Source: Halocatena marina
GTDB lineage: Archaea; Halobacteriota; Halobacteria; Halobacteriales; Haloarculaceae
Reading direction: 5' to 3'
DNA length: 64,000 nt
NCBI RefSeq assembly: GCF_023276375.1
Contig: NZ_JALLPK010000001.1
Location: 2,294,001-2,358,000, forward strand
Each line of letters opens with the position of its first letter. The stretch's first letter is position 1. Shown one piece after another: positions 27,906 to 36,068 of this stretch. The notes under the pieces were generated by a model. The model worked only from the letters and a program-made list of their open reading frames with translations. It was not told the DNA's origin and did no database searches. The position numbers and the translations under genes were made by a program.

Positions 27906-28919
27906 CTACGAAAAGTGTGGGACAACGTGCTCTCCGAGACACTCGATACTCTCGCGCATGGCGTCGGTGCCAATACCGGGGTAGTATGTACGAAGTATGA
28001 AGTGAATATCGTCGCCGAGTGCTGCTCGATAGCGTTCGAGTTCGTCGATGACCTGATCTGGTGTACCGTGAACTGCCTGTTCTTTCAACTCCGATCGCCG
28101 TTCAGCCGAAAGTTCATCGACCGATTCTCCAGAGAAGATTTCGGCGTACCGACGCTGAATGTAGAAGTAGCCGTCTTTCATCTGTTCCCACGCCTCGTCG
28201 TCCTTCGCCCCGTCTGGTGCGACGAACCCGTGCTGGAGGACGTAGATCGTGAACTCACCCGCAATGTTTTCTTCCGCGCGAACGCGTCGAATGTCCTCGA
28301 CCCGTTTTTTGACACCAGCAATCGAAAGCGACGAAGGCGCACACCACGCGTCCGCTGTGCGGGCAGCGCGCCGAACAGCGGGCTTTGCTGCTCCACCGAG
28401 CATGATCGGAATATCGTGGGTTGGTTTCGGTGTGACGGTCACATCAGAAGAGATGTCATGAAACTCAGAGTCGTATTCGAGCGGCCCAGGTGACCACGCA
28501 CCGCGCAATAGATTGATGTGATCGGAGAGACGCTCGACGCGTTCATCCGGCGAAATACCGAATGCGTCGAATTCGCCGGGATTCGACCCAATGGCCAACC
28601 CGAGAGTGAGCCGACCATTTGAGAGCAGATCGACCGTCGCAGCGTCTTCAGCGAGACGAACGCCGTCATACAGCGGCGACAGCGCAATGCATGGCCCGAT
28701 CTCGACGGAATCAGTGACAGCGGCGAGTGCCCCGAGAGAAGGCATTACGCCGGACAGATAGCCGTCTTCCTCGAAGTGATGCTCTGAAACCCACGCGCTT
28801 GCCAGACCGGCGTCATCGATGGCCCGGCCCAGTTCGAGCAGTTCTTGGTACAGTTCGTCCATCGATCGGTCGTCATCGGGTCGACGCTGGCAGGTGAACA
28901 AACCGGTGCCGATGTCCAT
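27906..28919 (-). CDS. LLM-class flavin-dependent oxidoreductase
   Basis: Bacterial-luciferase-like TIM-barrel monooxygenase or F420-dependent reductase of 337 residues. Seen: WVSEHHFEEDGYLSGVMPSLGALAA, LAEDAATVDLLSNGRLTLGLAIG and IPIMLGGAAKPAVRRAAR, the standard flavin-site segments. An F420 or FMN cofactor cannot be told apart from sequence alone. A methyltransferase gene starts divergently 116 bp away, and the two may share a promoter region. Confidence 0.88.
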   Translation of the reverse strand: MDIGTGLFTCQRRPDDDRSMDELYQELLELGRAIDDAGLASAWVSEHHFEEDGYLSGVMPSLGALAAVTDSVEIGPCIALSPLYDGVRLAEDAATVDLLSNGRLTLGLAIGSNPGEFDAFGISPDERVERLSDHINLLRGAWSPGPLEYDSEFHDISSDVTVTPKPTHDIPIMLGGAAKPAVRRAARTADAWCAPSSLSIAGVKKRVEDIRRVRAEENIAGEFTIYVLQHGFVAPDGAKDDEAWEQMKDGYFYIQRRYAEIFSGESVDELSAERRSELKEQAVHGTPDQVIDELERYRAALGDDIHFILRTYYPGIGTDAMRESIECLGEHVVPHFS

Positions 28920-29035
28920 ATCTCTGATCGATGGCCCACCCGCATAGTACCTGAGGTAACTGCGTGTCGAAACGCTGTGTTGGCCAGTGACACACCACCG
29001 GTGCTGGTTTTACTGGTGCATCCAATCTCAGTTCT

Positions 29036-29776
29036 ATGCTCGATGATACACCAAAAACCGGTGATGCGTTTGGTCGCGCGCTCAAAGCGCATCACGCTGG
29101 TGAGAGTGCTCTCGAATTCGTCGAACGCGACGACGGCTATCTCGATGCGACCGATGTTGGATACTACTTCACACAGCACAGCGAGTGGTCCGAACAGATG
29201 CAAGCAGCGATGGCGCACGCAACGGGCCGCGTGCTGGATGTGGGCTGTGGCGCGGGGCGAGTCTCGCTGTATCTGCAAGAACAGGGCTATGGGGTGACCG
29301 GGATTGACGTTTCACAGCGCGCGGTCGAGATCTGCCGCGAGCGAGGACTCCGAAAGGCGCGCCTGCTCGATATTGCTGATATCGACCACGAGATTGACGA
29401 TCCATTCGATAGCGTCCTCCTCTGTGGGAACAACTTCGGACTCGTCGGGACGCGATCAAAGGCCCCGGATATACTCGGTCGACTCGCACGCGTTACGACG
29501 CACGACGCACGACTCATCGCTCAGAGTAGGGATCCGGAAGCGACCGACAATGCAGCGCATCTCTCGTATCACGATCTGAACCGCGAGCGTGGTCGTCTTC
29601 CGGGCGCACTTCGAATGCGAGTTCGCTACGGACAGTACGCAACCCCATGGTACGACTATCTGTTCGTCGGGCCAGAGACGATGCGTGAGCTAGTCGCGCC
29701 GACAGCGTGGGACGTTACAGAAACGATCGAGAGCGAACATTCGCCAGATTACGTCGCGGTTCTCGAAAAAGAGTAA
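29036..29776 (+). CDS. Class I SAM-dependent methyltransferase
   Basis: 246 residues. Motif I RVLDVGCGAGRVSLYLQEQG, followed by the acidic ribose-binding end VTGIDVSQRAVEICRERG and motif II-like DDPFDSVLLCGNNFGLVG, define the SAM fold. No substrate-recognition domain is distinctive. Similar haloarchaeal proteins are annotated only as small-molecule methyltransferases. Followed by a PaaI-type gene. Confidence 0.88.
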   Translation: MLDDTPKTGDAFGRALKAHHAGESALEFVERDDGYLDATDVGYYFTQHSEWSEQMQAAMAHATGRVLDVGCGAGRVSLYLQEQGYGVTGIDVSQRAVEICRERGLRKARLLDIADIDHEIDDPFDSVLLCGNNFGLVGTRSKAPDILGRLARVTTHDARLIAQSRDPEATDNAAHLSYHDLNRERGRLPGALRMRVRYGQYATPWYDYLFVGPETMRELVAPTAWDVTETIESEHSPDYVAVLEKE

Positions 29777-29895
29777 GCAGCGATGCGAGACGGGGGACCG
29801 GTTCAAATCATCCACGGAACGACCACCCACTTCGGTTATCACGTTTCGTTGATATTCGAGGACTGTTATCTCGGTGGGACCAGTACCGAAAGCGC

Positions 29896-30288
29896 ATGAG
29901 CGATGTGCCTGACGAACTGCGCGAGCGAATTGAGAACGACCCGTTCTGTTCGACGCTCGGCATCGACCTCGCTGCTCTCGAACCGGGGTACGCCGAAACG
30001 CGCCTGACGATCACTGATGAACTCCTAAATTTCCACGGGACGCCCCACGGTGGCGCACTTTATGCGCTCGCCGACGCCGCATTCGCTGCGGCCTCGAACT
30101 CACACGGTGACACTGCTGTTGCGCTCGAAACGAACGTCTCCTATCTCGCTGCCACTGAAACGGGAACGACACTCGTTGCGACTGCTGCGGAGACACACCG
30201 GACGAATCGAACCGCCGAGTACGAGGTTCGCGTTACGGCCGAGGACGAACGTGTCGCTACATTTCGGGGACGAGTTTACCGACCCTGA
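29896..30288 (+). CDS. PaaI-type hotdog thioesterase (parent copy of the downstream pseudogene)
   Basis: 130 residues from the ATG at 29896 (MSDVPDELRERIENDPF). Hotdog motifs: GIDLAALEPGYAETRLTI, NFHGTPHGGALYALADAAFA with the HGG turn, and ALETNVSYLAA. It probably hydrolyses an aryl- or acyl-CoA. Part of this gene is repeated about 0.9 kb downstream: bases 30165-30283 are identical to 31101-31219. A toxin-antitoxin pair sits between the two copies. Confidence 0.88.
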   Translation: MSDVPDELRERIENDPFCSTLGIDLAALEPGYAETRLTITDELLNFHGTPHGGALYALADAAFAAASNSHGDTAVALETNVSYLAATETGTTLVATAAETHRTNRTAEYEVRVTAEDERVATFRGRVYRP

Positions 30289-30432
30289 CTGGTTACCCTC
30301 AGTATGTTTAAGTAGGAGAATGGAACGATACTGCCCCGTTGGTATGATAGAACCAACTATAATATATTCTATGAATTGGAGGCACCACTCACGACTTCTG
30401 AAGTGGACTGTTTACTGTTACCGAAGGATTAT

Positions 30433-30454
30433 GTGTGAGACGTACGTCTCACAC
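30433..30454. promoter_or_regulatory. Perfect 22-bp palindrome, candidate antitoxin operator
   Basis: GTGTGAGACGT followed by its exact reverse complement, ending 3 bp before the antitoxin ATG at 30458. RHH antitoxins bind inverted repeats and repress their own operon, and most haloarchaeal transcripts have very short leaders, so this position would block transcription start. Binding is inferred, not shown. The alternative start at 30431 would put the palindrome inside the gene. Confidence 0.7.
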
Positions 30455-30457
30455 TGT

Positions 30458-30733
30458 ATGAGTGCCGACGCTGATGACTCCGATGACGGCACCGAAAAGA
30501 TCGATGTCCGGGTTCCGGCACGTCTCTTACAACGGATCGATGAGGAATACGAGCGGCGAGGATACACTTCTCGATCCGAGGCCGTTCGCGATGCGCTGCG
30601 AGACTGGATAAACCCGCCAGTTACCCTCTCGAAGGAGACACTCGACGATCTCGAAGAGAGTCGTAAGCAGGCAGAGCAGGGCGAGACGGTGTCAGCTGAG
30701 GAGGCCCGTGAACGACTGGGCTTGGATGACTGA
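30458..30733 (+). CDS. Ribbon-helix-helix antitoxin (CopG/ParD type)
   Basis: 91 residues. An acidic N-terminus is followed by KIDVRVPARLLQRIDEEYER and GYTSRSEAVRDALRDWI, a textbook ribbon-helix-helix DNA-binding domain. The C-terminal acidic helix (LSKETLDDLEESRKQAEQGE) would wrap the toxin. The stop codon region overlaps the toxin gene by 8 bp. The ATG at 30458 directly follows a perfect palindrome. Confidence 0.85.
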   Translation: MSADADDSDDGTEKIDVRVPARLLQRIDEEYERRGYTSRSEAVRDALRDWINPPVTLSKETLDDLEESRKQAEQGETVSAEEARERLGLDD

Positions 30734-30989
30734 CGTCAAGTATACTGAGCAGGCCCTCGAACATTTAAGCGAGTTGGATCCACAGGTCGCCGATCGGATG
30801 ATGAACAAGATAAGCGAAGCCACAGAGTGGACTGAACACCGGCTCGTTCCTCTCTCCGGATTTCCATACTACAAGCTCCGTACTGGCGACTATCGTGCGA
30901 TTATCGTCTGGGAGAGAGAAACCGATATTCTTCGTGTCGAGGCAGTCGGCCACCGCCGAAACGTGTACGATCGACATCTCCCGCCCTAA
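30726..30989 (+). CDS. RelE/ParE-family toxin
   Basis: 87 residues. Seen: VKYTEQALEHLSELDPQVAD (first helix), LVPLSGFPYYKLRTGDYRAI and IRVE-type strand EAVGHRRNVYDRHLP. This is the RelE/ParE fold with the basic GDYRAIIVW sheet and the HRR-x-VY end used for catalysis in mRNA-cleaving members. It overlaps the antitoxin by 8 bp (translational coupling). Whether it cuts ribosomal mRNA (RelE) or hits gyrase (ParE) cannot be decided, although the HRR-VY ending favours RelE. Confidence 0.87.
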   Translation: MTDVKYTEQALEHLSELDPQVADRMMNKISEATEWTEHRLVPLSGFPYYKLRTGDYRAIIVWERETDILRVEAVGHRRNVYDRHLPP

Positions 30990-31014
30990 CCGATCGGATT
31001 GGTACCGAAGATCC

Positions 31015-31224
31015 ATGTGATGCGCCCAACGAGCTGCGCGAGTGAATCGAGAACGACACGTTCTATTCGAGCATAGTATCGACCTCACTGGCGCCGAAGC
31101 AACGACACTCGTTGCGACTGCTGCGGAGACACACCGGACGAATCGAACCGCCGAGTACGAGGTTCGCGTTACGGCCGAGGACGAACGTGTCGCTACATTT
31201 CGGGGACGAGTTTACCGACTGTGA
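31015..31224 (+). pseudogene. Decayed partial copy of the PaaI thioesterase gene
   Basis: The first 80 bp align with codons 1-29 of the intact gene at 29896 (for example GAGCTGCGCGAG against GAACTGCGCGAG) but contain a CGA-to-TGA stop, several substitutions and a 1-bp deletion near 31068-31078. About 200 bp of the middle is then missing. The final 119 bp (31101-31219) is identical to the parent. The result cannot make a working hotdog protein. An open 60-codon frame from 31042 is only an effect of the shared 3' end. Confidence 0.8.
31101..31219 (+). repeat. 119-bp exact repeat of 30165-30283
   Basis: Every base from AACGACACTCGT to GTTTACCGAC matches the 3' end of the thioesterase gene 936 bp upstream. 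The two copies, in direct orientation, bracket the toxin-antitoxin pair. The flanks on both sides have diverged. Confidence 0.95.
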
Positions 31225-31503
31225 GAAACTCGTTTGGGCTGTCGATGAAAACGAGAGACGTTCCGATTGTCGGGTTCAGTGCAGGGTGACTCGTTCGTTG
31301 CAATCGTATTCAGCGTCATTGACGCCAGCGTGGTCACATATACGAACAACCGTCTATGCACAGCCGAACCACAGCGATAGATTAGGCAATGGAACTTCGA
31401 TAATATGCCGGATAACGGATATTCCTCCACCCGACAGCGAGTCGTACGCGGTGTTGCCAGTAATCTAATCCATAGTTCATTGGTTTCTGTCTCCCCAGAC
31501 AAG

Positions 31504-31932
31504 TCAGTCGGTGACGAGCGACTTCTCGAACCAGTATTCGGTCGCCTCAAAGCCGTGGTGTTCGTAGAACTGGTGAGCTCGGGTGCGCTCTACTCCTGAC
31601 GCCAAAACGATTGTCTCGCATCCTTGTTCACGTGACCACGTCTCGACAGCCTCGTACAGTCGCGTGCCACATCCCTCACCCCGGTGATCTTGGTGCGTGA
31701 CGAGATCGACTAACCACGTGAACGTCCCATACCACGGGGATGTGAGCACGTACACTCCTGCAAACGCCACTGGCTGCTCAGTAGTCAACCCGAATGCTCG
31801 ATAGCCCTGCGCAGTCATCGTCCGCAGACATTCGACGTGCTGGTTCACTGTGTCAACGGGCCAAAACCCATCGACAACAGGATAGAACGCTCGCCACTCT
31901 TGTTCGCTCGTAAGCTGCTCAATGGAGACCAT
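31504..31932 (-). CDS. GNAT-family N-acetyltransferase
   Basis: 142 residues, one GNAT domain. Start MVSIEQLTSEQEWRAFYPVV; the acetyl-CoA loop reads THQDHRGEGCGTRLYEAVE, followed by CETIVLASGVERTRAHQFYE and HHGFEAT, typical of the late GNAT strand and the Y-x-x-x-GF end. Substrate unknown. It lies in a plastic region with two more GNAT or MBL genes. Confidence 0.9.
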   Translation of the reverse strand: MVSIEQLTSEQEWRAFYPVVDGFWPVDTVNQHVECLRTMTAQGYRAFGLTTEQPVAFAGVYVLTSPWYGTFTWLVDLVTHQDHRGEGCGTRLYEAVETWSREQGCETIVLASGVERTRAHQFYEHHGFEATEYWFEKSLVTD

Positions 31933-32136
31933 ACTACCAACTGTTGTGAAGCTCAGTAAAACGCTGCTTGTGAAGCGGTGGTTCTGAGCAGGTTGTCATT
32001 ATACCAGTTCTCTCCGTTGCACCCTCCTTCACCAGACGTGTTACAGTTATATGACGGATCTGTCATCGGAAATTATCGTACGTCTTCGCTGACTCAGAGC
32101 AACAGAGTTACATCATATAAATACGCATACAGGTCT

Positions 32137-32661
32137 ATGGACATTCTTCGACTTCCTGCCGACGAGGCTGCCGTCCGTCGCTATATCGAAGATCTTTGGC
32201 TCCCTTACAACCGCGAGCTTGAAGCGATCGTCGACCATTTCGCGCTTGTCGATGATGTCGATCTCGTAACGGAAGAACTTGAGTGGCGGCTCGATCGCCA
32301 CGAAGCGAAGAGCTACCGAGCGTGGGTCGCTGTCGAGGGGTCACACGACGAGAACAACCACATCACCGCCGATATCGATAGTGATTTTGTCGGATTCATT
32401 ACGACCGATATTGACGAGTCGTCGAGCGTCTTCGACCGTCCCGATCGGCTCGTTGTCTGTGATATTTATGTTCGTAAACCCTACCGTGGTACTGGTCTCG
32501 CCAACGATCTGATCGAGCGTGCCAAAGCACGGGCGCGTGAGCAGGAATGTGCCAACCTCACACTCGACGTCGATGTAGACAATGAACGTGCTATCGCCTT
32601 CTATGAAAAGCTGGGTTTTGAACCACTCCGTCAGACACTAACCACCAGCGTCGATGGGTGA
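32137..32661 (+). CDS. GNAT-family N-acetyltransferase
   Basis: 174 residues from the ATG at 32137 (MDILRLPADEAAVRRYIEDL). The CoA-binding loop YVRKPYRGTGLANDLIERAK and the end segment NERAIAFYEKLGFEPL mark the fold. The longer frame back to 31978 adds a stretch without homology; an AT-rich promoter-like segment lies there instead. The sequence differs clearly from the GNAT gene at 31504, so it is not a duplicate. Confidence 0.9.
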   Translation: MDILRLPADEAAVRRYIEDLWLPYNRELEAIVDHFALVDDVDLVTEELEWRLDRHEAKSYRAWVAVEGSHDENNHITADIDSDFVGFITTDIDESSSVFDRPDRLVVCDIYVRKPYRGTGLANDLIERAKARAREQECANLTLDVDVDNERAIAFYEKLGFEPLRQTLTTSVDG

Positions 32662-32708
32662 CCGTCGGCTCGATTGTGACGACATTACTCAATGTATATG
32701 AAATGAAA

Positions 32709-33473
32709 TCATGATGCGACTGTATAGCTGGCAAAATCCTCACCCAATTCGTAGCCAGCCTCTGTCACTATCGCTTCTAACTTTGCCGTAGACTTCTCAA
32801 CCACATACTCATTGACATGCGTCAGGACTGTTCGGGAAGCCGCTGCTTTCGCTACCGGATTTTTGGGCGGGTTATCCGTCGAGAGTAGCTCTGGGGCAAC
32901 CACTGGCGTGGCTTCGAGAATCGCAAGATCAGCGTCCGTATATGCTCCACCGCCTTTCATATCGGGGCACCAATTGGCGAAATCTGGCGCATACACCATC
33001 GTTTCTGTCTCCCGTTCCAATCGAAAGCCGAGCGTATCTGACTCCGGGCGACCGTGAGCGACCGGGATTGGCGTAATTTCGAGATCGCCCACCGTGATTG
33101 GCTCACCGTGCATCAGATCCTGAATGGTGAACGCATCAGTGAGAGATGGCATCTCCCGAACAAATCGATCCTGTGCGGTTGGTGTCAAATAGAGTGCGAA
33201 ATCAAGAATCTGAGCAGCGAGCGCTAGATCATTTATTCCGCCGATATGATCGCGGTGCCAGTGAGTTACGAGGACCGCGTCCACGGTACGGACACCGACT
33301 TCTCGAAGCCCTTCGTGGAACTCCGGCGGAACATCAATCAGGAGTGTTGTCGTCTCAGTTTCGATGAGAACACCACTCCGACGACGACGCGCTGTTGCGT
33401 CCGCATCAGCTAGTGTTCGAAAAGGAGGCGGGACACCAGTCACGTCGGCAGTTCCAAGCAACGTACATCGCAT
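32709..33473 (-). CDS. MBL-fold hydrolase, PqqB/PhnP-like
   Basis: 254 residues. LLGTADVTGVPPPF at the start and the zinc motif HWHRDH (H71, H73, D75, H76), then PIPVAHGRPESDTLGF, YAPDFANWCPD and a late VLTHVNEY histidine. This layout is that of the PhnP/PqqB/RNase-Z-like branch, which includes cyclic phosphodiesterases. All metal ligands appear present. Substrate unknown; the gene is isolated, convergent with the GNAT gene at 32137. Confidence 0.85.
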   Translation of the reverse strand: MRCTLLGTADVTGVPPPFRTLADADATARRRRSGVLIETETTTLLIDVPPEFHEGLREVGVRTVDAVLVTHWHRDHIGGINDLALAAQILDFALYLTPTAQDRFVREMPSLTDAFTIQDLMHGEPITVGDLEITPIPVAHGRPESDTLGFRLERETETMVYAPDFANWCPDMKGGGAYTDADLAILEATPVVAPELLSTDNPPKNPVAKAAASRTVLTHVNEYVVEKSTAKLEAIVTEAGYELGEDFASYTVAS

Positions 33474-33693
33474 GCACTACCCAGTTCAGAACGACGGAAA
33501 AATCATTGTGCCCTGAGAAAAACTGCCAATCCTATACAAAATACCGACATCTCGGGCCTGAACAGAGTTCATCAGTCATCACATTGATTCGGAGAAAGAC
33601 AACTCGTAGTACCCCACTGATAGGGACATCGTCACTTTGCCGATCGTTAGTCTATTCCCGGTTGCAGGATCACTCTCGTCAGCGTCGGTACGC

Positions 33694-34107
33694 TCATCTG
33701 TCATCACGATATCGTTCGTCGAGCAAAATGAGGTCAGTGAGCGGTTCTCGGAACAAGTATCCAATTGTGAATACCGCGAGGAGAAAGAGGATTGGGACGA
33801 TAAGTGCCTCCATTCCAACAAGGGTGAATGCAATGCTCACAACGAGAATCGTGAGTACACTCTTAGTGAGTCGGAGTACGGCCCGTCGCTGACGCCCATC
33901 GACGCCAAGGGAACTCAGCAGGTGATCTGTCCCCGGATAAACGACGAACCGAGAGATTGCACCCAACAATATGAGGGCAAACGCTAACACACAGATACTC
34001 ACGAGGAATTCTGCTATCTCGTCTTGGAGGCCAATACTAGATTGCAGAGCGATAACGTCTCGTCCCTGATAAACTGAGTGTAACCAGCGCACATCGGGGA
34101 GATTCAT
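33694..34107 (-). CDS. Small membrane protein resembling the membrane part of an MscS channel
   Basis: 137 residues from the ATG at 34107 (MNLPDVRWLHSVYQ). Hydrophobic segments lie near residues 34-52, 78-93 and 97-117. The last, LIVPILFLLAVFTIGYLFRE followed by PLTDLI, aligns in pattern with the pore helix and following loop of MscS-type channels. The cytoplasmic beta domain of MscS is absent, and the next 200 bp do not encode it in another frame. It may be a stand-alone membrane module; the assignment is weak. Confidence 0.55.
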   Translation of the reverse strand: MNLPDVRWLHSVYQGRDVIALQSSIGLQDEIAEFLVSICVLAFALILLGAISRFVVYPGTDHLLSSLGVDGRQRRAVLRLTKSVLTILVVSIAFTLVGMEALIVPILFLLAVFTIGYLFREPLTDLILLDERYRDDR

Positions 34108-34175
34108 ATATATCAGCATCTCTATAATACATAAATATCTTCTGCTTCATGTTCGAAAATACTCACATCGAACTG

Positions 34176-35465
34176 CTACTCCCGGTGATCGAACACTCGT
34201 TGTACTTTCCCGACTTCGGTACGTTCAATGGAGCCAGGATCAACGACAGTGATATTGTCGGGTTTCACAGAAAGAACCTCTTCTAATCGCTCCCGGATTC
34301 GTGTTTCGAGGGCAGTGGGTGTGTCCCCATACCCTTCGTGGTGTTCAACCGTTACTTCCATTCTGTCGAGCGAGTCCTCGCGTGTGAGATCGATGCGATA
34401 CTGCGGTGCGACATCCGCGAGCGCGAGCATCGTCTCTTCAATCTGGCTCGCATAAACGTTCACACCACGAACGATGAGCAGATCGTCCGTCCGTCCGGTG
34501 ATGTTATCCATCCGGGCGTGGGTTCGCCCGCACTCGCACGGTTCGCGCGTGAGCGACGTGATATCACCAGTTCGATACCGCAAGACAGGGAGCGCCTCTT
34601 TGGTGAGCGTCGTGAGAACGAGTTCGCCTGCCTCACCGTCGGGGAGCACTTCGCCTGTTTCGGGATCGATGATCTCAGGATAGAAGTGATCCTCCCAGAT
34701 GTGCAGCCCGTTTTGCACTTCCGCGCACTCGATCGAGACACCCGGGCCGATGATCTCCGAGAGCCCGTACACGTCGACTGCAGTAACATCGAGAGCGTCT
34801 TCGATCTCTTCGCGCATCGGATCAGTGAACGGTTCAGCTCCAATCACTACGGTCGAAAGCGAGAGATCCTCCGCGTCAATCCTCTGCTCATCCAATTTTT
34901 CGGCGAGATACAGGCAGTACGATGGTGTGCAGGCGAGCACATCACTTTCGAGATCCTGCAGTAGATCGATCTGTCGAGCGGTGTTCCCACCACCGACGGG
35001 GATCACGCTTGCGCCGAGCGCTTCGCTGCCGTCGTGAAATCCCAATCCCCCAGTGAACAGCCCGTAGCCGTAGGCGTTCTGGACGACCTGATCGGCGGTA
35101 ACCCCTGCGGCAGCCAACGAACGGGCCATCACCGACCGCCATACGTCGAGATCGCCCTCCGTATACGAGACGATCTTCGATTTACCAGTGGTCCCAGACG
35201 AGGCATGAATACGCCGCACCGCATCCCACTCGACGGCAAATAGCCCGTCGGGATACTCCGCTCGAAAGTCTTCTTTCGTCGTGAACGGTAACCGACCGCA
35301 GTCCTCGATCTCCTTAATATCGCCCGGTGAAACTCCCATCTCGTCCAATACGCCTCGATAAAATGGAACGTTCTCGTAGGCGTGCCGCACGGTTTCGCGT
35401 AATCGCTCGGCTTGGAGTGCCCGAAGCTCCTCACGATTCGCTGTTTCTACCGCATCATAAATCAT
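34176..35465 (-). CDS. Phenylacetate-CoA ligase-like adenylate-forming enzyme
   Basis: 429 residues from the ATG at 35465 (MIYDAVETANREELRALQAE). Adenylation motifs: HASSGTTGKSKIVSYTEGD, GLSEIIGPGVSIECAE, LRYRTGD and the hinge NITGRTDDLLIVRGVNVYAS. An ECGRTHARMD segment, shared with PaaK, follows the YRTGD motif. The family activates aromatic acids as CoA thioesters. No other phenylacetate genes lie nearby, but two PaaI-type thioesterases are within 7 kb. The true acid is not known. Confidence 0.88.
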   Translation of the reverse strand: MIYDAVETANREELRALQAERLRETVRHAYENVPFYRGVLDEMGVSPGDIKEIEDCGRLPFTTKEDFRAEYPDGLFAVEWDAVRRIHASSGTTGKSKIVSYTEGDLDVWRSVMARSLAAAGVTADQVVQNAYGYGLFTGGLGFHDGSEALGASVIPVGGGNTARQIDLLQDLESDVLACTPSYCLYLAEKLDEQRIDAEDLSLSTVVIGAEPFTDPMREEIEDALDVTAVDVYGLSEIIGPGVSIECAEVQNGLHIWEDHFYPEIIDPETGEVLPDGEAGELVLTTLTKEALPVLRYRTGDITSLTREPCECGRTHARMDNITGRTDDLLIVRGVNVYASQIEETMLALADVAPQYRIDLTREDSLDRMEVTVEHHEGYGDTPTALETRIRERLEEVLSVKPDNITVVDPGSIERTEVGKVQRVFDHRE

Positions 35466-35600
35466 GAACCGTGATATAACACCTGTTGTCAAATTCTTTG
35501 GGGTCGTCCTCACGTGAATTTCGAGACGAATCCAGTTCTATTCAGTATACTAAGAATGAACACAGAAGTTGTTCGCACGCATCATGAAAGCAGACGTATA

Positions 35601-36068
35601 ATGACCTCCAGCTCACTCCTCACCGTTGCTGACCTCGATACGGATGCTGTCGCAACAGTGTGTGCGAACGCGACAGCGCTCGAACGCCTCGCAGAAGGTG
35701 CCGCTGTCCCCGTGGTCACTGCGTTATTCGATGACAGCACAGTCGCGCAGCTCCAGTCACTCGGGCCTGGATCACTGGTTTTCAATACAGATCCAAGAGC
35801 GGCGGTCGAAGACGCGGCAGTCATCTATACGGATGCATGGACGAGCATGGGATAAGAGGCCGAACGTGAGAAGCGACGCGAAGTCTTCGAAGACTATCAA
35901 GTGAACACTCAGCTACTCGAACACGCACCCAGCGCAGTCGTGCTTCACTGTCTCCCAGCAAATCGTGGCGAGGAAGTCACTGCAACCGTACTCGATGGGA
36001 AGCGCTCGGTCGTGTGGCAACAGGCACAAAGCCGACTGCCGATACAACATCACACCGTATCTAATTGA
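35601..36068 (+). pseudogene. argF: Ornithine carbamoyltransferase remnant
   Basis: The frame reads LLTVADLDTDAVATV, then AEGAAVPVVTALFDDSTVAQ, VFNTDPRAAVEDAAVIYTDA and WTSMG, a stop, and on in the same frame [41 protein letters not shown]. These are pieces of ArgF in order, including the ornithine-site WTSMG and the HCLP loop. The carbamoyl-phosphate STRT region is deleted, the HPCQ motif is lost, and WTSMGQE has become WTSMG-stop (CAA to TAA at 35853). It cannot encode an active enzyme. Confidence 0.85.

Noticed and set aside
31042..31224. 60-codon ORF after the toxin gene
   Set aside because: It is only the 3' end of the duplicated thioesterase, in frame by chance with an upstream ATG.
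33474..33693. A possible frameshifted beta domain of an MscS channel downstream of the short membrane gene
   Set aside because: None of the frames shows a beta-domain pattern, so the short protein is not explained by a single frameshift.
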